From: Chloroflexota bacterium
GTDB taxonomy: Bacteria > Chloroflexota > Anaerolineae > Anaerolineales > Anaerolineaceae
Length of the DNA stretch: 64,000 bases
Assembly: GCA_021825925.1 (NCBI GenBank)
Contig: JAKAFP010000003.1
Location: forward strand, 124,001 to 188,000
Reading direction: 5' to 3'
Part shown: one piece after another, positions 53,487-62,813 of the stretch
How the letters are laid out: each line of letters opens with the position of its first letter
Numbering within the stretch: the stretch's first letter is position 1
Notes under the pieces: model-generated
Databases searched by the model: none
What the model saw: the letters and a program-made list of their open reading frames with translations, nothing else
What the model was told of the DNA's origin: nothing
Position numbers and translations under genes: made by a program

Positions 53487-53843
53487 TTACTGTAGTTTTA
53501 ATAAATTCTGGCGAAGTGTTATGAGGTTTTTTTGAATGATATCCCAAACGATACTCGTTTTAACCTGGTCATACCCGTGGACTATGACATTTCTGGTGCC
53601 AATAATTGACGACCAAGGAATTTCGGGATGTGCCAACTGAAAATCGCTTGAAATTTTGTTGGCTGCTTCACCAAGAATTATCAGATTAAACATGATCGCA
53701 TCCTGGGTTTTTCCATCTTCAAGGAATACTTCATAAGTTGGAACAGCGTACGCCTCAATCGTTGAGATTGCTTCCAACATATCGCAAGGAGTTCGCGAAT
53801 TTCTTTCATAACGCGACAGTTTCTCTTTGAATACTTGCCACAA
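53487..53843 (-). CDS. HepT-like (DUF86) toxin-type protein
   Basis: The ~118-residue helical protein has the HEPN motif RNVIVHGY (Arg84, His89, Tyr91), matching the RX4HXY of HepT ribonuclease toxins. The partner, an MNT-type antitoxin, is encoded just upstream. The start is unclear: TTG 53843 gives 118 residues and overlaps the partner gene by 38 bases, longer than usual; a start near 53817 is also possible. Confidence 0.85.
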   Translation of the reverse strand: MWQVFKEKLSRYERNSRTPCDMLEAISTIEAYAVPTYEVFLEDGKTQDAIMFNLIILGEAANKISSDFQLAHPEIPWSSIIGTRNVIVHGYDQVKTSIVWDIIQKNLITLRQNLLKLQ

Positions 53844-54105
53844 AACTCTTATCTTTTAATTTTGGCAGTAACGATGTCGGCACAACATCCACCTTGGTCG
53901 CAAGCAGTTGTTCTGCCTCATATGAGAAACCTGCAACTCCAAACAAAGAAGCCTTCGGCAGCATTTCTACCAAAAAATCCACATCGCTCTTGCCAGTTGC
54001 CTCACCACGTGCGATTGATCCAAAAACATACAACTTTTGAATGCCGTGTTTTTGCGCAATCTGATTGAGTTGGGGAGTGAACTTCCTCAGAGTTTCAAGA
54101 TTCAT
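53806..54105 (-). CDS. MntA-like nucleotidyltransferase antitoxin
   Basis: The 99-residue protein has the minimal nucleotidyltransferase motif VFGSIARGEATGKSDVDFLV (about 27-46; Gly29-Ser30, Asp41, Asp43) and a third acidic site near KVDVVP. In characterised pairs MntA adenylylates the HepT Tyr and silences it. The gene is upstream of the HepT-like gene and overlaps it. Confidence 0.88.
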   Translation of the reverse strand: MNLETLRKFTPQLNQIAQKHGIQKLYVFGSIARGEATGKSDVDFLVEMLPKASLFGVAGFSYEAEQLLATKVDVVPTSLLPKLKDKSFVASIQRETVAL

Positions 54106-54228
54106 ACTTTCCTCTAGTAATATTATACAGTTTTCACCTACAAATACACTTATGCTTTCGGCGGTGTATAATTTTCAAGCGATTAAAATTTATGTTTAAC
54201 CCACACCCATCCATTAGAGAGGAATCTC

Positions 54229-56001
54229 ATGACCAAATCTAATACCTATGCTCAAAAACGCTGGAGCCTTTCTGACATTTACGCTTCAGAAAAGGATTTC
54301 AACAAAGATTTCAAAGCCATCGAAAAGATCACCGGTGAATTTGAAAAACTTCGCCCGCTTTTAACTGAAGATATCAGCGACGAGAATTTTTTGTCGGTGA
54401 TCAAGGCGCTGGAAGGCATTTCGCGCATGGCTCACCTGATGGGCAGCTACGCCGGCCTTTGGTTCGCCGAAGACACCCAAAATCAAGCCGCGCTCGGGCT
54501 GGTTGCCAAGACCGAACAACAGCAATCCGAGATCGGCAACCGCACGCTGTTCTTTAGCCTGTGGTGGAAGGAACTGCCGGAAGCGGCAGCAGCCCGCCTG
54601 ATGAAAAACGCCGGCGATTACCGCTACTGGCTCGAGGAAATGCGCCACTTCAAACCGCACACCCTGACCGAACCGGAAGAGAAGATCATCAACACCAAGA
54701 ACGTAACCGGCGTCAACGCACTCACCACCCTGTACGATTCCATGACCAACCGCTATGTCTTCAAAATCGAAGTGGACGGCGAAACCAGGGAAGTAACCCG
54801 CGGGGAACTGATGAGCTACGTCCGCAGCGACAATGCGGATCTACGCGCCCGGGCTTATCGAGAACTCTACCGTGTTTACGGCGATGACGGCGACATCCTC
54901 GGGCAAATGTACCAGATCATTGTGCGCGACTGGAAGAATGAAGAAGTCACCCTGCGCCACCACAAGAGTCCGATCTCTGCGCGCAACCTGGCCAACGACC
55001 TGCCGGATGAGGTGATTGACCTATTGCTTAACGTGGCCGAAAAGAACACGGGCATCTTCCAACGTTTTTTCAAGCTCAAAGCCAGACTGCTGGGCATGAA
55101 AAAACTGCGCCGCTACGATATCTACGCCCCGGTTGCCCAAGCCGATAAAGCCTACGCCTACGACAAGGCTTACGCCAAAGTGATGGAAAGCTTCACTGAT
55201 TTTGATCCGCGCTTCGCCGAAATGGCCGAACGTGTCTTCAAGGAAGACCACCTTGACGCCGAAGTGCGCAAGGGCAAACGCGGCGGGGCCTTCTGCGCCA
55301 CCGTCACCCCCGAAATGACCCCCTGGGTGCTGTTGAATTACCAGGGCAAGACCGACGATGTGGCCACCATGGCCCATGAATTGGGCCACGCCATCCACTC
55401 GATGCTGGCCGACAAGCACAGCCTGTTTACCCAACATGCCTGCCTGCCGCTGGCCGAAACCGCCTCCACCTTTGGCGAGATGATGCTGGTGGATCGCCTG
55501 CTGGCTGAGGAATCAGATGAAGCGGTCAAGCGCGATCTGCTCTTCAAGCAGATGGATGACGCCTACGCCACCATCCAACGCCAGTCGTTTTTCGCCATGT
55601 TTGAGAAACAGGCGCACCAGATGATCGCCGACGGCGCCTCGGTGGATGAACTTTCCGCGGCGTACATGGAAAATCTCAAGAAGCAGTTTGGCGGCGCGGT
55701 GGAAGTCTCTGAAGAATTCAAGTGGGAGTGGGTTTCCATTCCGCACATCTACCAAGTACCCTTCTATGTGTATGCCTACGCCTTTGGGCAGCTGTTGGTG
55801 CTCTCGCTTTACAAACAGTTTAAGGCCGAGGGCGAAAGCTTCAAGCCAAAATACATCAAGATGCTTTCCGCCGGCGGATCCGAGGCGCCCATGCAGGTGC
55901 TGGCCGAGGCCGGCGTGGACGTGACCAAGTCCTCCTTCTGGCAGGGCGGCTTTGATGTGCTCGATGCGCTGGTGGATCAGTTGGAGAAGATCACGAAGTA
56001 G
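54229..56001 (+). CDS. pepF: Oligoendopeptidase F (M3 family)
   Basis: The 590-residue metallopeptidase has the zinc motif HELGHAIH (about 384-391) with the third ligand Glu in LAETASTFGE. The M3B N-terminal helical domain precedes it. It cleaves short peptides in the cytoplasm. The length is normal. The ATG has a GAGAGG site. Confidence 0.95.
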   Translation: MTKSNTYAQKRWSLSDIYASEKDFNKDFKAIEKITGEFEKLRPLLTEDISDENFLSVIKALEGISRMAHLMGSYAGLWFAEDTQNQAALGLVAKTEQQQSEIGNRTLFFSLWWKELPEAAAARLMKNAGDYRYWLEEMRHFKPHTLTEPEEKIINTKNVTGVNALTTLYDSMTNRYVFKIEVDGETREVTRGELMSYVRSDNADLRARAYRELYRVYGDDGDILGQMYQIIVRDWKNEEVTLRHHKSPISARNLANDLPDEVIDLLLNVAEKNTGIFQRFFKLKARLLGMKKLRRYDIYAPVAQADKAYAYDKAYAKVMESFTDFDPRFAEMAERVFKEDHLDAEVRKGKRGGAFCATVTPEMTPWVLLNYQGKTDDVATMAHELGHAIHSMLADKHSLFTQHACLPLAETASTFGEMMLVDRLLAEESDEAVKRDLLFKQMDDAYATIQRQSFFAMFEKQAHQMIADGASVDELSAAYMENLKKQFGGAVEVSEEFKWEWVSIPHIYQVPFYVYAYAFGQLLVLSLYKQFKAEGESFKPKYIKMLSAGGSEAPMQVLAEAGVDVTKSSFWQGGFDVLDALVDQLEKITK

Positions 56002-56011
56002 TTCTTAATAG

Positions 56012-56047
56012 GACCCCCACGGATCTCAATCCGTGGGGGTCTGTCTT
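56012..56047. terminator. Terminator between convergent genes
   Basis: A perfect 13-bp stem GACCCCCACGGAT / ATCCGTGGGGGTC, loop CTCA, serves pepF and the convergent NB-ARC gene. Its arms resemble the 5701/7209 repeat family. Confidence 0.75.
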
Positions 56048-59002
56048 TCAATTATTAACCTTGCCGTTTTTAGGAATGTTTTTATTGGTTTCCTTAATTA
56101 TTGACTCAATATTTCTCCTAACAACTTTTGTGTCGGGATGGGCTTGGCCTAATTTACTTTCCAAAATACATAATGCTTGTTCATAATAAAGAAGAGCACT
56201 CTCTTTGTCCCCCATTTTATCCAACAGTATCCCCATACTGTTGAGACTTGTTGCAACATCCTGATGGTCAATTCCAAATTTTTCTTTTTTTATTTCTAAT
56301 GCTTTGCTAATACAAAACTTAGCTTTAATAAAATCTCCAAGTATCTGGTATTGATTACCTAAACCATCGTATATATATGCTGTTTCAAAATGGTTCTTCC
56401 CATTTACCTTAATACTAATTTCTAATGCCTTCTCAAAAAAGGGAATAGCCTCTTTGCTTCTTCCAATAATACTTAGGATAAATGCAATATTATTTAAGCT
56501 AATAGCGACGCTAGGGTGATATAAACCTAATGTTTTTTTTCTAATACCAAAGGCTTTTAAATATAAATCCATTGAGACAGAGTAATTACTAAGGTCTCTA
56601 TACAACCCGCCTAAACTATTATAACTAGTTGCCGTAATAGGATGCTCGTCGCCAAAATTATTTTTATTTCCAGATAATGCGTGTTCATATAAAATCCTTG
56701 CCTCGTCAAGATTTCCTAAAGAATGGTGAAGGTATCCCAAGTTATGATAACTCATTGAGGTCTCTGGATGTTCTTCACCTAATTCTTTTTTCCGTATAGT
56801 TAATGATTGCTCATAATTTTTTTTTGCTTCCTGAAACTCCCCCATAGTTTGTGATAAATCACCAAGATTATTATAGGTAGTTGCAATATTTGGATGATCA
56901 TTACCATAGATCAATTTAAAACTACTTAATGCTCTTTCATAATATTTTTTTGCCTCTGGGAAATTACCTGTTACTTTAAGTATTCCTCCTAAGTTATTGA
57001 AACCTATTGCTGTATAAAAATGATTCTCACCAAATATTTTTATGTTAATTTCAAGAGCTTTTTCGTAATACTGTTTAGCTAGAGAGTAATCTCCTATATC
57101 CATATATAATGTTCCGAGATTATTGTATAAGTTAGTTGTATCTGGATGGTCCTCTCCAAAGAGTTTTTTCTTTAAGGATAATGCCTTGTCGTAGAAAAAT
57201 TTTGCTTTATCATAATTAGCGACGGACTGTAAGTAGTACGCATATTTTGTTACATAGTCGGAATATAATTTTTCGTCTTCTTCTTTGAGAAGCTGTATTT
57301 TATACAAAAAGTGAATGAGTATAGGTTCCATTCTTTTTGGAAATCCGCTATTATTGGCATTGCCCACTACGATATCAATTGCTTCCTCAACATCGTTGTT
57401 AGCTGCAACCAGGTCACGTTTTAACGAATTAAAATGCACTACGAGGCGATGTATCCAAATGTCTCCATTTCCATTTTCTTCAATTAATCCCAAGTTAATC
57501 AGGCGAGAAAGTCCAACAGCAAAAATCTTTCCTTCACCACTATCGTGAAGACTCAATTTTAACGCTTCCCGTGGTATCCAAACTCCAGGTGCAAAACAAG
57601 CCGCTCTATCCAAGATATTTTGAGCCATTTGATCTTTGTCATTATTGCCTAATCGCATGAAACTAATGGCAAAAGTTTTCCCCACATTGAGATCCTGTTG
57701 ATTAGGAACAAAATCGTCGTTTTGCAGAGATTCATGCTGAATTGGATTTGCATTAAGAATTTCGGCTAGATATTGTGAAGGAGAGATTTCATGCCGATAT
57801 GTGTTTAAATAACTTCCAGCCATACGCAACGCCAACGGCAGGTCGCCAAGTTCATTTGCGAGGGCATCTAGATCGGGGTCATTACACGGTATGTCATCGC
57901 GAAAACGATGCAATAGTTCCAAACTTTGTGGTCGGGTTAAAGTTGCAAGTGGCAGGTGTTTGATTCCCAAATCCGGACCCCAAATACCTTCACGGGTGGT
58001 GACGATCACTCGGCTGCCGCCGGTTGATGGCCGCCATTGAATCACCAAATTTTTGTCTTCGCAGTTATCAAATACGATCAGGCGCGGCAACGGGCTAACC
58101 CAATCCGCCAACACTTTTTTCACTCTTTGCTCCAGCGGAATACTTACGTCGAGACCACTGCAAGCCGCTATTTCGTTTCTAATATTGTCCTGGTTCGAAA
58201 AATCTAGCCAGTAAACGCCACCCAAGAAATATTGTCCGTAGCGGTGGGCAAATTCAACCGCTAGTTTGGTTTTACCAATTCCGCCCATTCCGCTGAAAGC
58301 CGCTACCGGTCCGATGGCCACAGCACTATTGCCTTTCAACCAATCTGCAATTTGTTTAAGTTCTTCTTCTCGCCCAACGAACAGGTCATTGGGTGCAAAT
58401 TTTGGCGGCCGTGATCCTACTGGCATGACTGCCGGTTCAGGGATGTGGTCCAAAGGCATCTCAGATAATTTTGCTTGTGCAGATATAAGTCTGTCGTTTT
58501 CGGTTAGTTCCGGATTGGTTATTTTAAGTACTGTCACCGCGTTTTTTAAGTCCTCTTTTGTAACCAGTAAATCTAGTTTATTTCTAATTTCATCGAGTTT
58601 TGGAAGGAGAGGGTCAATTTCTTTTTTAAGGTCGTCTTTTGTTGCAAACGAATCAAGGGTATCGTTTATCTGCAATAACTTGGGATAAAAAGGAGCCATG
58701 TAACTTGTAAAGTCGTTTTGTTTGAGAATCTCATTGTCGTTAAGTATCTTCTGAACACCATCCAATATCTCTTTTTCAGAAAGATTCTTTTGGGTCACTT
58801 GATCAAGGAAAATGCCAATCGCACCAATTCCCAACGCGGCGATTCCTTCAGGCACAGCCGCTGGAAAAGCCAAAGCAACCAGCCCCATAGCAATAAAAGT
58901 TGTTAATGTTGTGGTTCCTAATTTCGCGTTTTTCTTTGAAAGAATTTCTCTGACGCGAATGAATGCTTCTATGTTTTGGATTTTATTTTTTTTACTCGCC
59001 AC
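56048..59002 (-). CDS. Membrane-anchored NB-ARC ATPase with nine TPRs
   Basis: The 984-residue STAND-type protein has two N-terminal hydrophobic stretches (about 27-50 and 52-68), a charged coiled region (about 75-160), an NB-ARC ATPase (Walker A GMGGIGKT at 238-245, LIVFDN at 308-313, GSRVIVTTRE at about 329-338, GDLPLALRMAG at 386-396) and nine 42-residue TPRs of the kinesin-light-chain type from about residue 600 to 970. NB-ARC/TPR proteins act as signal-activated switches; several are antiviral. Here the DNA is AT-rich, the neighbours include a MntA-HepT-like pair, and no known effector domain is visible, so the membrane segment may be the effector. Confidence 0.85.
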   Translation of the reverse strand: MASKKNKIQNIEAFIRVREILSKKNAKLGTTTLTTFIAMGLVALAFPAAVPEGIAALGIGAIGIFLDQVTQKNLSEKEILDGVQKILNDNEILKQNDFTSYMAPFYPKLLQINDTLDSFATKDDLKKEIDPLLPKLDEIRNKLDLLVTKEDLKNAVTVLKITNPELTENDRLISAQAKLSEMPLDHIPEPAVMPVGSRPPKFAPNDLFVGREEELKQIADWLKGNSAVAIGPVAAFSGMGGIGKTKLAVEFAHRYGQYFLGGVYWLDFSNQDNIRNEIAACSGLDVSIPLEQRVKKVLADWVSPLPRLIVFDNCEDKNLVIQWRPSTGGSRVIVTTREGIWGPDLGIKHLPLATLTRPQSLELLHRFRDDIPCNDPDLDALANELGDLPLALRMAGSYLNTYRHEISPSQYLAEILNANPIQHESLQNDDFVPNQQDLNVGKTFAISFMRLGNNDKDQMAQNILDRAACFAPGVWIPREALKLSLHDSGEGKIFAVGLSRLINLGLIEENGNGDIWIHRLVVHFNSLKRDLVAANNDVEEAIDIVVGNANNSGFPKRMEPILIHFLYKIQLLKEEDEKLYSDYVTKYAYYLQSVANYDKAKFFYDKALSLKKKLFGEDHPDTTNLYNNLGTLYMDIGDYSLAKQYYEKALEINIKIFGENHFYTAIGFNNLGGILKVTGNFPEAKKYYERALSSFKLIYGNDHPNIATTYNNLGDLSQTMGEFQEAKKNYEQSLTIRKKELGEEHPETSMSYHNLGYLHHSLGNLDEARILYEHALSGNKNNFGDEHPITATSYNSLGGLYRDLSNYSVSMDLYLKAFGIRKKTLGLYHPSVAISLNNIAFILSIIGRSKEAIPFFEKALEISIKVNGKNHFETAYIYDGLGNQYQILGDFIKAKFCISKALEIKKEKFGIDHQDVATSLNSMGILLDKMGDKESALLYYEQALCILESKLGQAHPDTKVVRRNIESIIKETNKNIPKNGKVNN

Positions 59003-59170
59003 AAATCCTCCCTGTTAATTTTGACCATTACAGCCCCATAGACGTGTGAATTTATTATAGCGATTATTTTACCCAAACGAATTAGGTCTTATCATTCAAA
59101 AATTGTTTATTTTCTTTGTGATTTAGGTTTTTGCTATACTTATTTTCAATCTCTTTTTTAAGGACAGAAT

Positions 59171-59587
59171 ATGTCTCTACTTATAAAACTCTTGGTCACC
59201 TTTGGCAGCAGCGTCTCGATCGGTTTCGGCGTATGGCACTTTTTTGTACCCAAAGCCTGGAAGTGGTACTCCTACATGGACCCGGCCGCCACGGAGTTGG
59301 TGGTCGCAGTCAGGGCGATCAACGTGTTTTTCTCGCTGTCGCTGGTGCTGTTCGGGCTGATGAATCTGTTCTTCATTTTTGGCGGCCACGCCAACCGCTA
59401 CGCGGTGATCGTGCTGCTTGGGGCTACTTGCGTTTTGTGGCTGACTCGCCTGGCCTTTCAGGTCTTATATCCACAGGGAAGCATCAATCCAGCGCTGCAA
59501 TACGGCATGTTGGCGGCGTTTGCTGTGGTGACTCTTTGTTACCTGGTCTCGTTGGGGATGGTTTTGTTTCAAAAAACAGTGGTGTAG
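59171..59587 (+). CDS. Small membrane protein, unknown function
   Basis: The 138-residue protein has four membrane helices (about 8-30, 40-62, 70-95, 108-130). No family is recognised. The start ATG has an AAGGACAG-type site. It stands alone before a terminator. Confidence 0.68.
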   Translation: MSLLIKLLVTFGSSVSIGFGVWHFFVPKAWKWYSYMDPAATELVVAVRAINVFFSLSLVLFGLMNLFFIFGGHANRYAVIVLLGATCVLWLTRLAFQVLYPQGSINPALQYGMLAAFAVVTLCYLVSLGMVLFQKTVV

Positions 59588-59610
59588 GTGAGTTCTAATA
59601 CAACCCCCAG

Positions 59611-59642
59611 AAACCGGGTTTCTTCGAGAAACCCGGTTTTTC
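59611..59642 (+). terminator. Terminator after the 59171 gene
   Basis: Stem AAACCGGGTTTCT / AGAAACCCGGTTT, loop TCG, followed by TTT. Confidence 0.88.
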
Positions 59643-59719
59643 TATAAATTCACTTGACAAGGTTACCTGTTCTGATAAAATCATTTCGATATACATCGTA
59701 ATGTTTTCAAGGAGCGGTT

Positions 59720-60289
59720 ATGACTGAACAGGAACAATTGGCCGAACTGCTGGCCTTCTTCAAATCACTGGCGGACGAGAACCGCCTCAAGATCATCGGG
59801 CTGCTAGCCCAGCAACCCACCTCCGTGGAAAAGCTCGCCGAGCTGCTTGGGTTGAGCGTTTCGACCACCTCTCACCACCTGGCAAGCCTTTCCAAAGCCG
59901 GGCTGGTCAGTGCGCGGGCAGAAGGGCATTATTACATCTATTCGCTGCAGACCGAAACACTCAAAACCATGTCGCGCCATCTGCTGCAAGACGAAAACCT
60001 GCCCAGGCTTTCTGAGGGATTGGGTGAAGACGCCTTTGACCGCAAGGTCCTTTCCAATTTTCTGGATGCAGAAGGGCGGATCAAAGCCTTTCCCGTTCAA
60101 GACAAGAAATTCATCGTCTTGTTACGGCACGTCTTGAAATCCTTTGAGAAAGGCAGACATTATACTGAGAAAGAAGTCAACGAGATCTTCAAGTCTTTCA
60201 ATGAAGATACCGCTTCGCTTCGACGCGGCATGATCGAATACAAATTAATGTCCCGCGAGGGCGGCGGCGGAGAGTACTGGGTGAATTAA
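59720..60289 (+). CDS. ArsR-type HTH plus DUF2087 regulator
   Basis: The 189-residue protein has an ArsR winged helix (about 8-85: ADENRLKIIGLLAQQPTSVE, LGLSVSTTSHHLASLSKAGL) and a C-terminal DUF2087 domain (about 105-185: VLLRHVLKSFEKGRHYTEKE, SLRRGMIEYKLMSREGGG). DUF2087 often occurs alone or with such HTH domains in stress regulators. Metal-binding cysteines are absent. Targets are unknown. Confidence 0.88.
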   Translation: MTEQEQLAELLAFFKSLADENRLKIIGLLAQQPTSVEKLAELLGLSVSTTSHHLASLSKAGLVSARAEGHYYIYSLQTETLKTMSRHLLQDENLPRLSEGLGEDAFDRKVLSNFLDAEGRIKAFPVQDKKFIVLLRHVLKSFEKGRHYTEKEVNEIFKSFNEDTASLRRGMIEYKLMSREGGGGEYWVN

Positions 60290-60320
60290 CGAACTGTGTT
60301 GCAAGCCCCTCTCTTATTAT

Positions 60321-60480
60321 GTCATTGCGAGGAAGGGTGCGCATAAAAGCTATTGGTCAATAATGTGACACACCCTGACGCGGCAATCCCCTGGGATTAG
60401 TAAGACCCTTCGTTGGGGATTGCTTCGCCCTGACGTTCAAAGAGCACCTAATTATTTCTTATTGCAGGGCTCGCAATGAC
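60321..60480. repeat. Nested inverted-repeat element
   Basis: The outer arms GTCATTGCGAG / CTCGCAATGAC (60321-60331, 60470-60480) enclose a second inverted pair GCAATCCCC / GGGGATTGC (60383-60391, 60415-60423). There is no coding frame. This type of 160-base nested palindrome looks like a mobile, non-coding repeat. The rest of the 60290-60550 gap is unremarkable. Confidence 0.7.
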
Positions 60481-60550
60481 ATTGTTGTCGGGCGGTTCGT
60501 AATGCCAGTCCAATTAGGGCTTAAATGACAGTTCTAAACAGGAGAACACA

Positions 60551-61069
60551 ATGGAAAACTTAAACAAACCAGCCTTACTTGTGCTTCACAACACCAACAA
60601 CCACGCCAACCAGCTTGTGCTGCAAACCGCAGCCGAAATGGATGAAAGCGCCTTCACTGCGCAATCCAGCCCGAGCCACGGTTCGGTGCAGGCGCTGCTG
60701 ACCCACATGTTGACCACTGAATTCTTCTTTCTGGCGCGCAGCGAGGGTAAGCCAGTCAACCCCAAAAGCGCACCCGATAAAGCGCTCAATCTGCAAGAGA
60801 TCGCGGTGGCTTTCAGTCAGCTTGCGGATGAGCGGCATAAATATCTCAACTGGGTGACGGAAGAGAAACTGGCCGAGGTCATTGAAATCCCGATCGGCGG
60901 ACAGATTTTCAACCTGGCGCGCTGGCAGCTCTTGACACAGTCGTTGCTGCACTCCGCCCATCACCGCGGAGAGTTGTCTATCGTGATGACCGGGTTGGGA
61001 CATCCCCTGCCAACGCTGGATCCGATCATTGAGTTCATCCACGAGAGCGGACAAACCTGGCCTTGGTAA
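60551..61069 (+). CDS. DinB-family protein
   Basis: The 172-residue four-helix protein has the DinB metal-ligand pattern: HMLTTEFFF (His, about 55-63) and SLLHSAHHRGELS (His-x3-His, about 137-149). DinB proteins are stress-induced metal proteins, some of them thiol transferases. Substrate is unknown. The start ATG has a CAGGAGAA site. Confidence 0.88.
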   Translation: MENLNKPALLVLHNTNNHANQLVLQTAAEMDESAFTAQSSPSHGSVQALLTHMLTTEFFFLARSEGKPVNPKSAPDKALNLQEIAVAFSQLADERHKYLNWVTEEKLAEVIEIPIGGQIFNLARWQLLTQSLLHSAHHRGELSIVMTGLGHPLPTLDPIIEFIHESGQTWPW

Positions 61070-61072
61070 TCC

Positions 61073-61103
61073 ATGGTAGGGCACAGCGCGCTGTGCCCCT
61101 ACC
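61073..61103. repeat. GTAGGGGCACAGCGCGC-type palindrome
   Basis: Nearly perfect palindrome GGTAGGGCACAGCGCGCTGTGCCCCTACC, a REP-like element between dinB-like and kinase genes. Confidence 0.6.
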
Positions 61104-61176
61104 TCAATTTATGGTATATTTTCTCTATTGAAAATTCCCATACTTTTGCCGGAAAACCGGTTGGAGACGCCGATCT

Positions 61177-61812
61177 ATGTATTTTGCCGTTGAAGGTGTC
61201 ATTGGGGTGGGCAAAACCACTCTCGCCAGAATGCTGCAGCCTCACTTTGAGGCCGAGCTGGTACTCGAAGTTTTTGAAGAAAACCCCTTTTTAAGTAATT
61301 TTTATTCAGACCGCGCCCGGTATGCTTTTCAAACCCAGATCTTCTTTTTACTCAGCCGCTACCACCAACAACGCCGCAATATCAATGAGCGGCTTGAATC
61401 CGCCAAGGCGGTGATCAGCGATTACACCTTCGAGAAGGATGCTCTTTTTGCGCGCATCAACCTCAAAGGCGACGAACTGGATATGTATTACAACGTCCAG
61501 GAGGCGCTGGCTGAAAAGATCACCCCTCCCAACCTGGTGGTTTACCTGCGGGCCACCACCGATACCCTCATGCGCCGCATCGCGCAGCGCGACCGCCCCT
61601 ACGAACGTACCATGGAGCGCGATTATATTGATCTGCTTAATCGCTCTTATGATGACTACTATTTGGGATCCACGCATTCCTCAGAAATTCTGGTTATTCA
61701 GACCGATGAATTGGATTTCGTCAATCGCAGTATGGATCTGGACATCATCACCGCCAGGATCGCGACGGCCCTAGAAGAAGCCCCCTTCCAACCTCAATTA
61801 CCCATCACCTGA
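61177..61812 (+). CDS. Deoxynucleoside kinase
   Basis: The 211-residue kinase has Walker A VEGVIGVGKTTLA (about 5-17), the ISDYTFEKDALFA active-site stretch (about 85-97), and the LID arginines in RIAQRDRPYER (about 133-143). It phosphorylates deoxyadenosine, deoxyguanosine or deoxycytidine in nucleotide salvage; which one cannot be read. A second member of this family lies at 63651. Confidence 0.9.
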   Translation: MYFAVEGVIGVGKTTLARMLQPHFEAELVLEVFEENPFLSNFYSDRARYAFQTQIFFLLSRYHQQRRNINERLESAKAVISDYTFEKDALFARINLKGDELDMYYNVQEALAEKITPPNLVVYLRATTDTLMRRIAQRDRPYERTMERDYIDLLNRSYDDYYLGSTHSSEILVIQTDELDFVNRSMDLDIITARIATALEEAPFQPQLPIT

Positions 61813-61826
61813 TCACGGAGCCAGCC

Positions 61827-62813
61827 ATGCGTGTTACGCGCGAAATTCTGCTCAACCTCGCCAAAGAAAACGCCGCCAAATTAACCGCAAAGGACCGCGG
61901 ATTGGTATGTGTCTACCTGACGGGGTCGCTCCTCAAACAGGATCCCTTCATCGGTGGCATCACGGATATTGATCTGATCTGCGTACATGACCGGCCGATC
62001 ACAGCCAGCCGCGAAATTATTCGTATCAACGCGGATGTACACCTGGATATCGCCCACTACCCCCAGGAAGCCTTTTCTCCAGCCCGCAAACTGCGCCACG
62101 ACCCGTGGATTGGCGGTGCACTGGATCTCGGCGCCATCAGTCTTCAAGACTCAACCCATTGGTTTGATCTGACCCGCTCGACTGCCATATCCCAGTTCTG
62201 GCAATCGGCAAACATTTCTGCCCGCAGCAAATCTTTCCTGGAATCCGCCCGCCAGGATTGGCAAGCGTTGATGGACGGCAGCATTCCGCAGGGGATCAAA
62301 CGCATTCAGGCTTTTGTCAACGCCGTTCGAAAAACAGCAAATGCGGCAGCCGTCCTTTCTGGCATGCCGCTCACCGTCCGCAGGCTGTTTATTGATCTTC
62401 CCGAAAGGGCTGAAAAAGCGGGTATTCCTGATCTTACCGGCGATCTGGTCCAACTCTTTACCAGCACGGAAGTCACCGACGATAGCTGGCAGCCATGGTT
62501 GACGGGGCTGCGAAATTCATTTGACGCACTGAATGCCGTTAAAGCCATTCCTCCCAGCATTAATCCGAACCGGCGCAGCTATTATGAAAAAGCCATTCTG
62601 GCACTTTCCGAAGAGAGACCCGCTGCTGCGGTTTGGGTACTACTGGATGTGTGGACGCTGGCTGCTAACCTGCTGCCAAAAACGGAAACCCCTTATAAAG
62701 AATGGCAAGCTTTTTGTCACCAACTTAAACTCGATTCCAAGACACTTCCTGCCCGTTTAGATGCTCTGGATTCCGCGCTTGACAAGGTTGAGGAAGCCGT
62801 CGAGGGCCTGTAA
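61827..62813 (+). CDS. NTase-fold protein, unknown substrate
   Basis: The 328-residue protein has the polymerase-beta NTase signature LTGSLLKQDP...DIDLICV (about 31-52), followed by a mostly helical C-terminal two-thirds. It starts 14 bases after the deoxynucleoside kinase stop, so they are cotranscribed. Substrate is unknown; it may be a kanamycin-type or tRNA/metabolite nucleotidyltransferase. Confidence 0.75.
   Translation: MRVTREILLNLAKENAAKLTAKDRGLVCVYLTGSLLKQDPFIGGITDIDLICVHDRPITASREIIRINADVHLDIAHYPQEAFSPARKLRHDPWIGGALDLGAISLQDSTHWFDLTRSTAISQFWQSANISARSKSFLESARQDWQALMDGSIPQGIKRIQAFVNAVRKTANAAAVLSGMPLTVRRLFIDLPERAEKAGIPDLTGDLVQLFTSTEVTDDSWQPWLTGLRNSFDALNAVKAIPPSINPNRRSYYEKAILALSEERPAAAVWVLLDVWTLAANLLPKTETPYKEWQAFCHQLKLDSKTLPARLDALDSALDKVEEAVEGL

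Noticed and set aside
56100..57250. Tandem 126-base DNA periodicity read as a possible CRISPR or minisatellite
   Set aside because: The period is coding: 42-residue TPR units that differ from each other in sequence, with no spacer structure.
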